Shown: positions 18,495-28,124, numbered from the stretch's first letter. The stretch is 64,000 bases of DNA from Paraburkholderia bannensis NBRC 103871 (GCF_000685015.1 NZ_BAYA01000004.1:62001-126000); one strand, 5' to 3'. The notes: generated by a model not told the origin, from the letters alone. Made by a program: numbers and translations.

Positions 18495-20070
18495 CGAAAC
18501 CGTCGATCTCTCGCGCCTGCAATTTGGCGTCACCGCGCTCTACCACTTCCTGTTCGTGCCGCTCACGCTTGGGCTGTCGTGGCTGCTCGTCATCATGGAA
18601 TCGGTCTACGTGATGACCGGCAAGCAGATCTACAAGGACATGACGCAGTTCTGGGGCAAGCTCTTCGCGATCAACTTCGTGATGGGCGTCACCACCGGCC
18701 TCACCATGGAGTTCCAGTTCGGCACCAACTGGTCGTACTACTCGCATTACGTGGGCGACATCTTCGGCGTGCCGCTCGCCGTCGAAGGGCTCGCGGCGTT
18801 CTTCCTCGAATCGACGTTCGTCGGGCTGTTTTTCTTCGGCTGGAACCGCATGTCGAAGGGCGGCCATCTGATCACCACGTTCTTCGTCGCGCTCGGTTCG
18901 AACCTGTCGGCGCTGTGGATCCTGATTGCCAACGGCTGGATGCAAAACCCCGTCGGTGCTGCGTTCAACTACCAGACCATGCGCATGGAACTGACGAGCC
19001 TGTTCCAGGTGATCTTCAATCCGGTCGCACAGGTCAAGTTCGTGCACACGGTCTCGGCGGGGTATGTGACGGCGTCGATGTTCGTGCTGGGCATTTCGTC
19101 GTGGTATCTGCTGCGCCGCCGCGACACCGAATTCGCGCTGCGCTCATTCGCGATTGCGGCGGGCTTCGGCCTCGCGTCGACGCTCTGCGTGATCGTGCTG
19201 GGCGACGAATCGGGCTATCGCACGGGCGAGGTTCAGCAGATCAAGCTCGCCGCCATCGAAGCCGAATGGGACACCGCGCCCGCGCCCGCGCCGTTCACGC
19301 TGTTCGGCATTCCGAACCAGCAGGAAGAACGCACCGATTACGCGATCCGGATTCCCTACCTCATGGGCATCATCGCGACGCGTTCGATCGACGAGCCGGT
19401 GATCGGCCTGCGCGATCTCATGGGCCGCGCCGAAGTGCGCATCCAGAACGGCATGCTCGCCTACGCCGCGCTGCAAAAGATGAAACGCGGCGACGCCGAC
19501 GACGACACGCGCGCCGTCTTCGATGCGCACAAGGCCGACCTCGGCTACGGCCTGCTGGTGAAGCAGTTCGCACCCAATGTGATCGACGCCACGCCTGCGC
19601 AGATCAAGACCGCCGCGAAGCACTCGATCCCGCCCGTCGCGCCCGTGTTCTGGTCGTTCCGCGTGATGGTGGGACTCGGCATGCTGATGCTCGCGACCTT
19701 CGTGCTGGCGTTCTGGTTCTGCGCGCAGCGCTCGCTGCTCAAGAACAGTCGCCGCTGGTTTCTCACCTGGGTGGTCTGGGCGATTCCGCTGCCGTGGCTC
19801 GCCGCCGAATTCGGCTGGGTCGTCGCGGAACTGGGCCGCCAGCCGTGGACGATCGCCGAGGTGCTGCCGACCCATCTTTCAGCGTCGAGCCTTCAGCCCG
19901 GCGACGTCTGGCTGAGCCTTGCGGGCTTCGTGGTGTTCTACACGGCGCTCTTCATCATCGAGATCACGCTGATGTTCAAGTACGCGCGCCTCGGGCCGTC
20001 CGCGCTGCATACGGGCCGATATTTCCACGAGCAGACGTCGACGGTGCCGAGCGGCAACCGCGTCGCGTGA
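18484..20070 (+). CDS. cydA: Cytochrome bd ubiquinol oxidase subunit I
   Basis: Catalytic subunit of the bd-type quinol oxidase in the cytoplasmic membrane, carrying haems b558, b595 and d. It is 528 residues long. LSRLQFGVTALYHFLFVPLTLG at the start includes the haem-ligand histidine region. The motif GWVVAELGRQPW near residue 445 is diagnostic. The periplasmic Q loop (about residues 250-385) is long, so this is the CydA rather than the short-loop CioA class. It overlaps cydP and is followed by cydB after 37 bp. It serves respiration at low oxygen. Confidence 0.97.
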   Translation: MPISETVDLSRLQFGVTALYHFLFVPLTLGLSWLLVIMESVYVMTGKQIYKDMTQFWGKLFAINFVMGVTTGLTMEFQFGTNWSYYSHYVGDIFGVPLAVEGLAAFFLESTFVGLFFFGWNRMSKGGHLITTFFVALGSNLSALWILIANGWMQNPVGAAFNYQTMRMELTSLFQVIFNPVAQVKFVHTVSAGYVTASMFVLGISSWYLLRRRDTEFALRSFAIAAGFGLASTLCVIVLGDESGYRTGEVQQIKLAAIEAEWDTAPAPAPFTLFGIPNQQEERTDYAIRIPYLMGIIATRSIDEPVIGLRDLMGRAEVRIQNGMLAYAALQKMKRGDADDDTRAVFDAHKADLGYGLLVKQFAPNVIDATPAQIKTAAKHSIPPVAPVFWSFRVMVGLGMLMLATFVLAFWFCAQRSLLKNSRRWFLTWVVWAIPLPWLAAEFGWVVAELGRQPWTIAEVLPTHLSASSLQPGDVWLSLAGFVVFYTALFIIEITLMFKYARLGPSALHTGRYFHEQTSTVPSGNRVA

Positions 20071-20107
20071 CGCACGCCCACGACAACGCCACACAAGGAA
20101 CCACATC

Positions 20108-21244
20108 ATGGATTACGCAACGCTCAAAGTGATCTGGTGGGTGCTGATCGGCGTGCTGTTGATCGGCTTTTCGCTCACCGACGGCTTCGACATGGGTGCG
20201 GCCGTGCTGCTGCCCTTCATCGGCAAGACCGACGCGGAACGCCGCATCGTCATCAATACCGTCGGCGCGACGTGGGAAGGCAACCAGGTCTGGCTGATCA
20301 CGGCCGGTGGCGCGATGTTCGCCGCCTGGCCACTCGTCTATGCGGCGTCGTTTTCGGGCTTTTACTTCGCGATGCTGCTCGTGCTGTTCGCGCTGTTCTT
20401 CCGGCCCGTGGGTTTCGACTATCGCGGCAAGCGCGACAACCCGAAGTGGCGCAGCGCGTGGGACTGGGCGCTGTTCATCGGCGGCTTCGTGCCTGCGCTC
20501 GTGTTTGGCGTGGCGTTCGGCAACCTGCTGCAAGGCGTGCCGTTCCAGTACGACTCCGACCTGCGCGTGACCTATTACGGCAGCTTCTGGGCGCTGCTCA
20601 ATCCGTTCGCGCTGATCTGCGGGCTCGTGAGCCTCACGATGCTCACCGCCCACGGCGCGGCGTTCGTGAAGATGAAAAGCGACGGCATCGTGGCCGCGCG
20701 CGCGTCGAAGGCGCTGCGCATCGCGTCGGGACTTGCGGTCGTGCTCTTCATCGTGGCGGGCGCGCTGATCGCGACGCTGATCGGCGGCTTTGTAATCACC
20801 GACGCCGCCCCCTACGACACGGTCGCCAATCCGCTGCTGAAAAGCGTCGAACCGGGCACCGGGTTATGGATCAGCAACTACATGACCTATCCGTGGATGG
20901 CCGTCGCGCCCATCGCGGGCATTCTGGGCGGCGTGATTGCATTTGCTCTCGCCGGATCGCGGCTGGAAAAGACGGCGTTTCTCGCCACCTCGCTGTTGAT
21001 CGTCGGCGTGATCCTGACGGCTGGATTCTCGATGTTTCCGTTCATCATGCCGTCCTCGCTCGATCCGCGTTCGAGCCTGACCGTGTGGGACTCCACCTCC
21101 AGCAAGATGACGCTCGAAATCATGCTGGTCGCCGTCGTCATCTTCTTGCCGATCGTGCTCGCCTACACGACGTGGGCGTATCGCATCATGCGCGGCAAGG
21201 TGACCGTCGAAGCGGTCGAGGACAAGCGCAATTCGCTGTACTGA
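20108..21244 (+). CDS. cydB: Cytochrome bd ubiquinol oxidase subunit II
   Basis: Partner subunit of CydA, 378 residues, with eight to nine predicted membrane helices. The N-terminal LKVIWWVLIGVLLIGFSLTDGFDMG and GATWEGNQVWLITAGGAMFAAWP are the CydB signatures. The last segment (KVTVEAVEDKRNSLY) is cytoplasmic. A bidirectional intrinsic terminator lies 35 bp after the stop, and no CydX-like microprotein (MWYFxW start) is visible in between. Confidence 0.97.
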   Translation: MDYATLKVIWWVLIGVLLIGFSLTDGFDMGAAVLLPFIGKTDAERRIVINTVGATWEGNQVWLITAGGAMFAAWPLVYAASFSGFYFAMLLVLFALFFRPVGFDYRGKRDNPKWRSAWDWALFIGGFVPALVFGVAFGNLLQGVPFQYDSDLRVTYYGSFWALLNPFALICGLVSLTMLTAHGAAFVKMKSDGIVAARASKALRIASGLAVVLFIVAGALIATLIGGFVITDAAPYDTVANPLLKSVEPGTGLWISNYMTYPWMAVAPIAGILGGVIAFALAGSRLEKTAFLATSLLIVGVILTAGFSMFPFIMPSSLDPRSSLTVWDSTSSKMTLEIMLVAVVIFLPIVLAYTTWAYRIMRGKVTVEAVEDKRNSLY

Positions 21245-21278
21245 TCACTGCGCAGATCACCGCGCTGGACGTGGACAC

Positions 21279-21309
21279 AAAAAAACCGGCGCCAAGCGCC
21301 GGTTTTTTC
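21279..21309. terminator. Bidirectional terminator between cydB and nagE
   Basis: AAAAAACCGGCGC and GCGCCGGTTTTTT form a perfect stem with a short loop and T runs on both strands, between convergent genes. Confidence 0.92.
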
Positions 21310-21325
21310 ATGGTGAGGCAAACGC

Positions 21326-23071
21326 TCAAGCCGATTGCAGCGAGAGCTCGTCGGCGTAACGCTGCGCCGCGTTGCCCACGACGATATGCAACGTATCCGT
21401 CGCCACCCACACCACGTCCAGCGTGCCGAGTCGCGCACGATCGACCGCCGCCGGATCGCGCACGATCACACGCAGACGCGTCGCCGCGACCGCGTCGAGC
21501 GACACGATATTGCCAGCACCGCCAAACACCGACAGCCAGCGCGAAGGATTCGGGTCGAGCGGGCCGCTTTCGTTCGCCGTAACCGCGGGTGCCGCGCTCG
21601 CCACCGCCGCAGCCGGAGCAGCAACCGCAACCGCAGAAGCAGCAGCCGCAGCCGGACGACCGCTTGCGATCTCGCGACGGATTTCATCGGCGATGATGTC
21701 CGCTTCCGGCCCGATGATGACCTGCACGCTTTCGCCGCCGCGCTTGAGCACGCCACGCGCGCCAATTGCCTTGAGCGCCGGCTCCGACACATGCGCCGGA
21801 TCCACCACGTTCAGGCGCAGGCGCGTCGTGCAGGCATCGACCACCTTGAGGTTGGCCGCGCCGCCCAGTGCATCGATATAACGCGTCGCGCGCGTGGCCG
21901 TCGCGCTGCCCGCCACCGCCACGCCCGACATCGACGCAGCGATTTCCGTGTCGCCAGCCGAAGCTTCACGGCCCGGCGTCGGCAGGTTGAAACGGCGGAT
22001 AAAGAAGCGGAACAGCCCGTAGTACACGACCGCATAGACGATGCCAAGCGGGATTGCCTCCCAGCCATGCGTCGACAGCCCGTAGTTCAGGAAGTAGTCG
22101 ATCGCACCCGCCGAGAACGTAAAGCCCAGCTTGATGTTCAGCAGCGAGCAGATCGCGAGCGACAGGCCCGTCAGCACCGCGTGGATACCGTAGAGCACCG
22201 GCGCGAGGAACATGAAGGTGAATTCGATCGGCTCGGTCACGCCCGTGAGGAACGAGGTGAGCGCCATCGACATCAGCAGGCCGCCGACCATCGCGCGCTT
22301 GTCCTTCGGCGCTTCATGGAGCATGGCGAGACACGCGGCCGGCAAGCCGAACATCATCACCGGGAAGAAACCGGCCATGAAGCCGCCCGCCGTGGGGTCG
22401 CCCGCGAAGAAGCGGTGCAGGTCGCCCGTCACCGGCGCGCCGCCGGCCGGCGTGAAACTGCCGAACACGAACCAGACGAGCGAGTTGAGGATGTGGTGCA
22501 GACCCGTCACGAGCAGCAGGCGGTTCAGCAGACCATAGACGAAGGTGCCGATCGCGCCCGCCGTGGTGAGCCAGTGGCCTGCCGAATCGATCACGGCCTG
22601 CACCGGCGCCCATGCGTAGCCGAATATCACCCCGAGCACGAGACACACGACCCCGGTAATGATCGGCACAAAGCGCTTGCCGCCGAAGAACGCCAGGAAC
22701 TCGGGCAGCTTGATGTCCTTGAAGCGGTTGTACAGCATGCCCGCGACGACACCGGCCACCACCCCGGACAACACGCCCATGTTGAGCTTGTCGTTGATGT
22801 CCTTCATCACGGCGATCTCGACCAGATAGCCGAGTGCGCCCGCGAGCGCCGCCACGCCGTTGTTGTCCTTCGCGAAACCCACGGCAATGCCAATCGCGAA
22901 CAGCAGCGGCAGGTTGTCGAAGATCGCGCCGCCCGCATCGGCGATGATCTTGATGTTGAGCATGTCGCTCTGGCCGAAGCGCAGCAGAATGCCCGCCACG
23001 GGCAGCACTGCGATCGGGAGCATCAGCGCGCGGCCGAGGCTCTGAATTTTAAGAAACGGATTGCCTTCCAT
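21326..23071 (-). CDS. nagE: N-acetylglucosamine PTS permease EIICB with an extra EIIB-like domain
   Basis: Imports and phosphorylates N-acetylglucosamine. I take the ATG at 23071 (GGAGG Shine-Dalgarno), giving 581 residues. The EIIC membrane domain spans about residues 1-365 and includes the sugar-binding GVTEPIEFTFMFLAP at 277-291. An EIIB domain follows at about 395-470, with phosphorylated Cys414 in VDACTTRLRL. After an Ala-rich linker (about 472-500) a second EIIB-like domain (508-578) repeats the fold, but Ala529 replaces the cysteine (AVAATRLRV). The EIIA partner is on the neighbouring fusion gene. A glucose-specific role is less likely given the nag neighbours. Confidence 0.93.
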   Translation of the reverse strand: MEGNPFLKIQSLGRALMLPIAVLPVAGILLRFGQSDMLNIKIIADAGGAIFDNLPLLFAIGIAVGFAKDNNGVAALAGALGYLVEIAVMKDINDKLNMGVLSGVVAGVVAGMLYNRFKDIKLPEFLAFFGGKRFVPIITGVVCLVLGVIFGYAWAPVQAVIDSAGHWLTTAGAIGTFVYGLLNRLLLVTGLHHILNSLVWFVFGSFTPAGGAPVTGDLHRFFAGDPTAGGFMAGFFPVMMFGLPAACLAMLHEAPKDKRAMVGGLLMSMALTSFLTGVTEPIEFTFMFLAPVLYGIHAVLTGLSLAICSLLNIKLGFTFSAGAIDYFLNYGLSTHGWEAIPLGIVYAVVYYGLFRFFIRRFNLPTPGREASAGDTEIAASMSGVAVAGSATATRATRYIDALGGAANLKVVDACTTRLRLNVVDPAHVSEPALKAIGARGVLKRGGESVQVIIGPEADIIADEIRREIASGRPAAAAASAVAVAAPAAAVASAAPAVTANESGPLDPNPSRWLSVFGGAGNIVSLDAVAATRLRVIVRDPAAVDRARLGTLDVVWVATDTLHIVVGNAAQRYADELSLQSA

Positions 23072-23223
23072 CGAACTGCCTCCAGTCCCTGTCTCTAGCG
23101 TGACGTATTGAAGTGAGAGAAGCCGGCGCACGATCGCTGCGCGCGCCGGGATATTGACGACTCTTGTTGACGACGTTTACTAAGGATTGCTACCGACTTG
23201 ATCTAACCTGGCAACGGCCAGAC

Positions 23224-25839
23224 TCAATCGAGCGGCCAGTGCGCCCGGCTTGCGGCGCGCACGGCCTGCGCCGATTCGAGCGCAAGAATGTCGAACACGC
23301 GTTCGCGACACTGGTTGTAGTCGAGATTGCGCACGCGCGCCTTGATCGACGGCACCGAAACCGGATCGACCGACAACTCGGTGATGCCGAGGCCGACGAG
23401 CAGCGGCACCGCCAGTGGATCGCCCGCCAGCGCGCCGCACACGCCCACCCATTTGCCGTGCTTGCTCGCGCCTTCAACCGCTACGGCAATCAGGCGCAGC
23501 ACCGCCGGATGCAGGCCGTCGGCCTGCGCCGCGAGGTCGGGCTGGCAACGATCCATCGCGAGCGTGTACTGCGTGAGGTCGTTGGTGCCCACCGACAGAA
23601 AATCGGCGTGGCGCGCGAGTTGATCGGCGAGCAAGGCCGCCGACGGCACTTCGATCATCACGCCCACTTCGACACGGCCGCTGCGGCCCGCTTCCTTCGC
23701 GAACAGGTCGATGCGCTCGCGCAGACGGATCAGTTCACCGACATCGGTGACCATCGGCAGCAGGATGCGAATGGCGCCCAGCGGTTCGACGGCAAGCAGC
23801 CCGCGCAATTGATCGTCGAGCAAGTCCGGGCGCACCTGCGCGAGACGGATACCGCGCAGACCCAGCGCGGGATTCGGCTCGGGCGGCAGCGTGAGGTAAT
23901 CGACTTCCTTGTCCGCGCCCACGTCGAGCGTGCGGATGATTGCCGTGCGCCCCGCAAGTGCTTCCGCGATCGCCTGATAGCTCTGGCGATGTTCCTCGAC
24001 CGTCGGCGCCGCCTGGCGGTGGATGAACATGAGTTCGGTGCGCAGCAGGCCGACGGCGTCCGCGCCGTTGTCGACCGCCGTGCGCGCATCGTCGAGCGTC
24101 GCGATGTTCGCCGCGACTTCGATGGCGTGGCCGTCGCGCGTCGCGGCGGCGGCCTGCGAGGTCAGCCGGTTTGCTTCACGCACGCCCGCGAGGCGCTGCT
24201 TTTCGGCGCGCGCGCGTTCGATGTCCTGCGCGTTCGGTGCGTACGACAGGCGCCCCGCGCCCGCGTCCACCACTACTTCAGTGCCTTCGGCGATCTTGTG
24301 CAGCGTGTCGCCGAGCGCAACGATGGCCGGAATGCCCGCCTGACGCGCGATGATCGCCGCGTGCGAGGTCGCGCCGCCACGTGCCATCACGAGCGCGGTG
24401 ACGCGCTTGCGGTCGAGCGTGGCGAGGTCGGACGGCGTGAATTCGTCGGCGGCCAGCACGGCTTCGTCGGGCAGTTCGCGCGCCGTGTTGACATGCGTGC
24501 CGGCTGCACCGCTCGTGAGTGCGAGCGAACGCAGCACACGCTTTTCGAGATCGCGCAGATCGGCGGCGCGTTCCGCGAGCAGCGGGTCGTCCACCTTGCC
24601 AAGCACGGCAATCTGCGCGCGGATCGACTCGCGCCACGCAAAGCCCGCGCTCTTGCCGAGACTGATGAGGTCACGCGCCGCATCGATGAGCGTCGGGTCT
24701 TCGAGCAACACGCGATGCATCTGGAAAATGCCCGCTTCGCCGATCGCGCCGCGTTGCGACGCCGCGCGCACGGAAGCGTCGAGTTCCGCATCGACAGCCG
24801 CCACGGACTTGTCGAGCAGGCGGCTTTCCGCCGCCGAAGAGCCGCTCGCGAGTTCGGCCGGTGCGAGTTCCGCGTCGTCCCAGCGCACGAGTTTGCCAAC
24901 CGCCACGCCTGGCGCCGCGCAGACGCCCGAGAGCGTGCCGGGCGCTGCGCCCGTTGCCGCCGGCGCCATCGAAGGAGCCGGTGCAGGCGACACCTGCCGC
25001 GCAGGCGCTTCGCTGGTCTCGCCCGGCGCCGCGCGCAGGAGTTCGCCGGCGACCGCATCGACCGCCTTCTGCGCTTCGCGTCCCATGCCGACGAGCTCGA
25101 TCGTCGCGCCCTCGCCCGCACCGAGTCCCAGCAGGCCGACCACGCTTTCAATCGCCGCCTTGCGCTCGCCGAAGCGCACTTCCACACGCGCCTCGATGCC
25201 GCGCACCGCTTCGCGCGCCCGCGCCGCAGGCCGCGCATGCAGGCCGCCCGCGTGCGTCAGCGTCACGCTGCGGCGCACTTCGTCCATCACCAGGTTCGCG
25301 CTGCCGGCCGCACCCACCGTGTTGGCCGCGCCATCGCGCGCGCGCAGCACCAGCAGCGGCGTCTGGCCCGCTTCCACGTTGCCCGCGCCCGCGCGCTGGA
25401 TCACTTCGAACGCATCGGAGTTCGCCACTGCGACCACCGACACGAGGCTCGGCGCTGCGCACGCCACGACATCGAGATCGAATTCGATCAGCAGGTCGCC
25501 GCGGCGCACTTTGGCGCCCTGCTCGACCTTGGGCGAAAAACCCTTGCCGCCCAGCTCGACCGTATCGATGCCGATATGCACGAGCACCTGGGCGCCCTCG
25601 GCGGTTTCCAGCGTGACGGCGTGGCCGGTGCGCGCGAGGTGCATGACCGTGCCGTCGCACGGCGACAGCAGCTTGCCCGCGAGCGGATCGATGCCGATGC
25701 CGTCGCCGAACAGGCCTTCCGAGAACACCGGATCGGGCACCGCAGCGAGCGGCACGACCGGGCCGGTGAGCGGCGCGACCAGCGCGATGCTGCCACGGTT
25801 GCCGTGGTTGCCCTGATCGGCGGAATTTTCCGGGCTCAT
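23224..25839 (-). CDS. EIIA-HPr-EI fusion: PTS phosphoryl donor for amino sugars
   Basis: An 871-residue multi-domain PTS protein. Glucose-type EIIA spans about residues 20-165 (His73 in TGHAVTL, phospho-His88 in LVHIGIDTVELGGKGF). HPr spans 190-270 (phospho-His201 in GGLHARPAA; a Ser in AIESVVGLLGLG at the HPr Ser46 position). Enzyme I runs from about 303 to the end (phospho-His493 in ARGGATSHAAIIARQ, then SVGTNDLTQYTLAMDR). It carries phosphate from PEP all the way to EIIB of NagE. I prefer the ATG at 25839, which has AGGAG 9 nt upstream, over one at 25866. It lies in the nag operon, 39 bp after the SIS deaminase gene. Confidence 0.95.
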   Translation of the reverse strand: MSPENSADQGNHGNRGSIALVAPLTGPVVPLAAVPDPVFSEGLFGDGIGIDPLAGKLLSPCDGTVMHLARTGHAVTLETAEGAQVLVHIGIDTVELGGKGFSPKVEQGAKVRRGDLLIEFDLDVVACAAPSLVSVVAVANSDAFEVIQRAGAGNVEAGQTPLLVLRARDGAANTVGAAGSANLVMDEVRRSVTLTHAGGLHARPAARAREAVRGIEARVEVRFGERKAAIESVVGLLGLGAGEGATIELVGMGREAQKAVDAVAGELLRAAPGETSEAPARQVSPAPAPSMAPAATGAAPGTLSGVCAAPGVAVGKLVRWDDAELAPAELASGSSAAESRLLDKSVAAVDAELDASVRAASQRGAIGEAGIFQMHRVLLEDPTLIDAARDLISLGKSAGFAWRESIRAQIAVLGKVDDPLLAERAADLRDLEKRVLRSLALTSGAAGTHVNTARELPDEAVLAADEFTPSDLATLDRKRVTALVMARGGATSHAAIIARQAGIPAIVALGDTLHKIAEGTEVVVDAGAGRLSYAPNAQDIERARAEKQRLAGVREANRLTSQAAAATRDGHAIEVAANIATLDDARTAVDNGADAVGLLRTELMFIHRQAAPTVEEHRQSYQAIAEALAGRTAIIRTLDVGADKEVDYLTLPPEPNPALGLRGIRLAQVRPDLLDDQLRGLLAVEPLGAIRILLPMVTDVGELIRLRERIDLFAKEAGRSGRVEVGVMIEVPSAALLADQLARHADFLSVGTNDLTQYTLAMDRCQPDLAAQADGLHPAVLRLIAVAVEGASKHGKWVGVCGALAGDPLAVPLLVGLGITELSVDPVSVPSIKARVRNLDYNQCRERVFDILALESAQAVRAASRAHWPLD

Positions 25840-25878
25840 CAGGCGGGACTCCTGGATGCGTTCCATCAGCTTTCCAAT

Positions 25879-26895
25879 CTAGTGGGTTTCGGTGACTTTG
25901 TTCAGGTAGCGCGGCTCGTCGGGGTTGCGGCCGCGCGCAGCGGCGAGACCCGCCGCCATCACGTAGAACGAAAGAATCGCGGCGATCGGATCGAGTGCCG
26001 CATCGGCGCTCTCGACGAGCGGCAGCGTGGCGCCCTCGACGCCCTCGGGCGCGGCCAGCAGCACGCGCGCACCGCGCTTGCGCATGTCGCTCGCCAGCTC
26101 GACGAGACCCGCCTGCTCCGGCCCGCGCGGCGCGAACACCAGCAGCGGATAGTCGTGGCCGATCAGCTCCATCGGGCCATGACGCACTTCGGCGCTGGAG
26201 AAGGCTTCGGCCTGGATGCCCGAGGTTTCCTTGAGCTTGAGCGCCGCTTCCTGGGCAATGGCAAGACCTGCGCCACGGCCAATCACGATCATCTGTTTGA
26301 CGTCGCGCAATTCGTCGACGGCCGTCGACCAGTCGAGCGAGCCCGCGCGATGCAGCGCATCGGGAAGCGCACGCACGGCGTCGAGGAACGCGGCGTCGCG
26401 CTGCCAGAACGCGACGAGTTGCGCCGACATCGCAAGCATCGCGATATAGCTCTTGGTGGCGGCCACGCTCAGCTCGGGGCCGGCGAGCAGCGGCAGTTCC
26501 GTGCCCGCGGCTTCGGCCAGCGGCGAGTCGGCCACGTTGACCATCGCGGCGGTCAGCGCACCCGCATCGCGCAGCGCCTTGATCGTCGCCACGAGATCAG
26601 GACTCCTGCCTGATTGGGAGAAAGCCAGGGCGAACTGGCCGCTTACACGTAAGGGCGCCTGCTGCAGCGTGGCAATCGACATCGGCAGCGAGGCGACCGG
26701 CACGCCCAGGCGGCTCATGGTGAGCGCAGCGAAATAGCTCGCTGCGTGATCCGAGCTGCCGCGTGCGACGGTGAGCGCGACGTGGCGCGGGCCGGCTTCG
26801 AGTGCGCCCGCAAGCGCCTCGACGCGCGAGGTGTCCGCGAGCTGCGCGGCGACGACGCCGGCCGAGGCCAGCGCTTCTTTAAGCATATTCGACAA
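25879..26895 (-). CDS. SIS-domain glucosamine-6-phosphate deaminase (NagB-II type)
   Basis: A 338-residue protein with two SIS sugar-isomerase domains, like the isomerase half of GlmS but without the glutaminase half. In nag loci such proteins act as an alternative glucosamine-6-phosphate deaminase. Motifs include ARGSSDHAASYFA, SQSGRSPDLVATIKA and ELSVAATKSYIAML in the first domain, and GRGAGLAIAQEAALKLKET in the second. I choose the TTG at 26895, which has AAGGAG 6 nt upstream and overlaps the nagA end by 17 bp. An ATG at 26886 lacks good spacing. Catabolic deamination rather than synthesis is inferred from context. Confidence 0.88.
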   Translation of the reverse strand: MSNMLKEALASAGVVAAQLADTSRVEALAGALEAGPRHVALTVARGSSDHAASYFAALTMSRLGVPVASLPMSIATLQQAPLRVSGQFALAFSQSGRSPDLVATIKALRDAGALTAAMVNVADSPLAEAAGTELPLLAGPELSVAATKSYIAMLAMSAQLVAFWQRDAAFLDAVRALPDALHRAGSLDWSTAVDELRDVKQMIVIGRGAGLAIAQEAALKLKETSGIQAEAFSSAEVRHGPMELIGHDYPLLVFAPRGPEQAGLVELASDMRKRGARVLLAAPEGVEGATLPLVESADAALDPIAAILSFYVMAAGLAAARGRNPDEPRYLNKVTETH

Positions 26896-27982
26896 GCGAT
26901 TCTCCTTCGACATAGGTCGCGGTGAGCGCGAGATCGCGGTCGAACACGTTGACATCGGCCCAGGCGCCGCGCTGGAGGCGGCCCCGGTCTTCGATGCCGA
27001 GGTAATCGGCCGCGTAGCGCGACAGGCGTGCGGACACGTCCGCGATCGGCAAACCGAGCGAGACGAGATTGCGCAACGCCTGGTCCATGGTGAGCGTGCT
27101 GCCCGCGAGCGTGCCGTCCGCGAGACGCACGCCGCCGAGGCATTTGGTGACATGCTGGCTGCCGAGGCGATATTCGCCGTCGGGCATACCGGTCGCCGAG
27201 GTGCTGTCCGTCACGACGTAAAGGCGCGGAATCGCGCGCAGCGCAGCGCGGATCGCGCCCGGATGCACATGCAGCAGGTCGGGGATGATTTCGGCGTATT
27301 CGGCGTGCGCGAGCGCCGCGCCGACGACGCCAGGATTGCGATGATGCAGCGGCGACATCGCGTTGAAGAGGTGCGTGAAGCCGCACGCGCCATGCTTGAG
27401 CGCGTTGACCGCGTCGTCATAGGTCGCGAGCGTATGGCCGATCTGCACGCGCACGCCGCGCGCCGCCATCTCGCCGATGATCTCGATATGACCCGCGATT
27501 TCGGGCGCCACGGTGACCACGCGGATCGGTGCGATCGACAGGTACTTGAGCACCTCGTCGAGCACGGCCGACACCGCCGCGTCGGGCTGTGCGCCCAGCT
27601 TGCCCGGATTGATGTATGGCCCTTCAAGGTGCACGCCCAGCACGCGCGCGCCGCCTGGCGTGCGCTTGCGCGCGACGTCGCCAAGGCCCGCGACCACGTT
27701 CATCAGCTCGTCGCGCGGCGCGGTCATGGTCGTCGCGAGCAGGCTCGTGGTGCCGTAGCGCGCATGCGTGCGCGCGATGGTTTCGATTGCGTTGCCCGCT
27801 TCCATCACGTCGGCGCCGCCGCCGCCGTGCACGTGCAGGTCGATGAAGCCCGGCAGGATGTAGGGCGCGTCGTTCTTCGCCGGATCGGCGGACTCGCCCT
27901 CGATCGACGTGATGCGTCCGTTTTCGAACGTCAGCGTGCCGTTGATCCAGCCATCAGGGGTGAGAATGTTTCCGCTCAGCAT
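26879..27982 (-). CDS. nagA: N-acetylglucosamine-6-phosphate deacetylase
   Basis: Removes acetate from GlcNAc-6-P, giving glucosamine-6-P. It is a 367-residue amidohydrolase. PGFIDLHVHGGGGADVMEA gives the HxH metal site. GVHLEGPYINPGKLGA carries the metal-binding glutamate. HLFNAMSPLHHRNPGVVG and VTDSTSATGMPDG, with the catalytic aspartate, are diagnostic of NagA. Its end overlaps the start of the SIS deaminase gene, so the two are translationally linked. The regulator gene is upstream on the same strand. Confidence 0.96.
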   Translation of the reverse strand: MLSGNILTPDGWINGTLTFENGRITSIEGESADPAKNDAPYILPGFIDLHVHGGGGADVMEAGNAIETIARTHARYGTTSLLATTMTAPRDELMNVVAGLGDVARKRTPGGARVLGVHLEGPYINPGKLGAQPDAAVSAVLDEVLKYLSIAPIRVVTVAPEIAGHIEIIGEMAARGVRVQIGHTLATYDDAVNALKHGACGFTHLFNAMSPLHHRNPGVVGAALAHAEYAEIIPDLLHVHPGAIRAALRAIPRLYVVTDSTSATGMPDGEYRLGSQHVTKCLGGVRLADGTLAGSTLTMDQALRNLVSLGLPIADVSARLSRYAADYLGIEDRGRLQRGAWADVNVFDRDLALTATYVEGESLVEYA

Positions 27983-28124
27983 GAGATTTTTCCGATATTG
28001 CGCGCGGCAACAGCCAGCGCGCGGTCAGTCTTGACGGTGACGTGCATGAGAGAGTCGTGGCGCGCGCAGGTGTTCCCGCTCGTTGCGCGTTCTGCGCGGT
28101 GCTCTGCTGCTTGCATCGCTGCGT

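Noticed and set aside
21335..23098. Plus-strand open frame of about 590 codons
   Set aside because: It is antisense to nagE, which has EIIC and EIIB motifs and a good ribosome site.
23164..26613. Very long plus-strand open frame (about 1,150 codons) opposite the nag genes
   Set aside because: It is the antisense shadow of the EIIA-HPr-EI fusion and SIS-deaminase genes, whose motifs and catalytic residues are all on the minus strand. The plus-strand product is Arg/His-rich with no recognisable domain.
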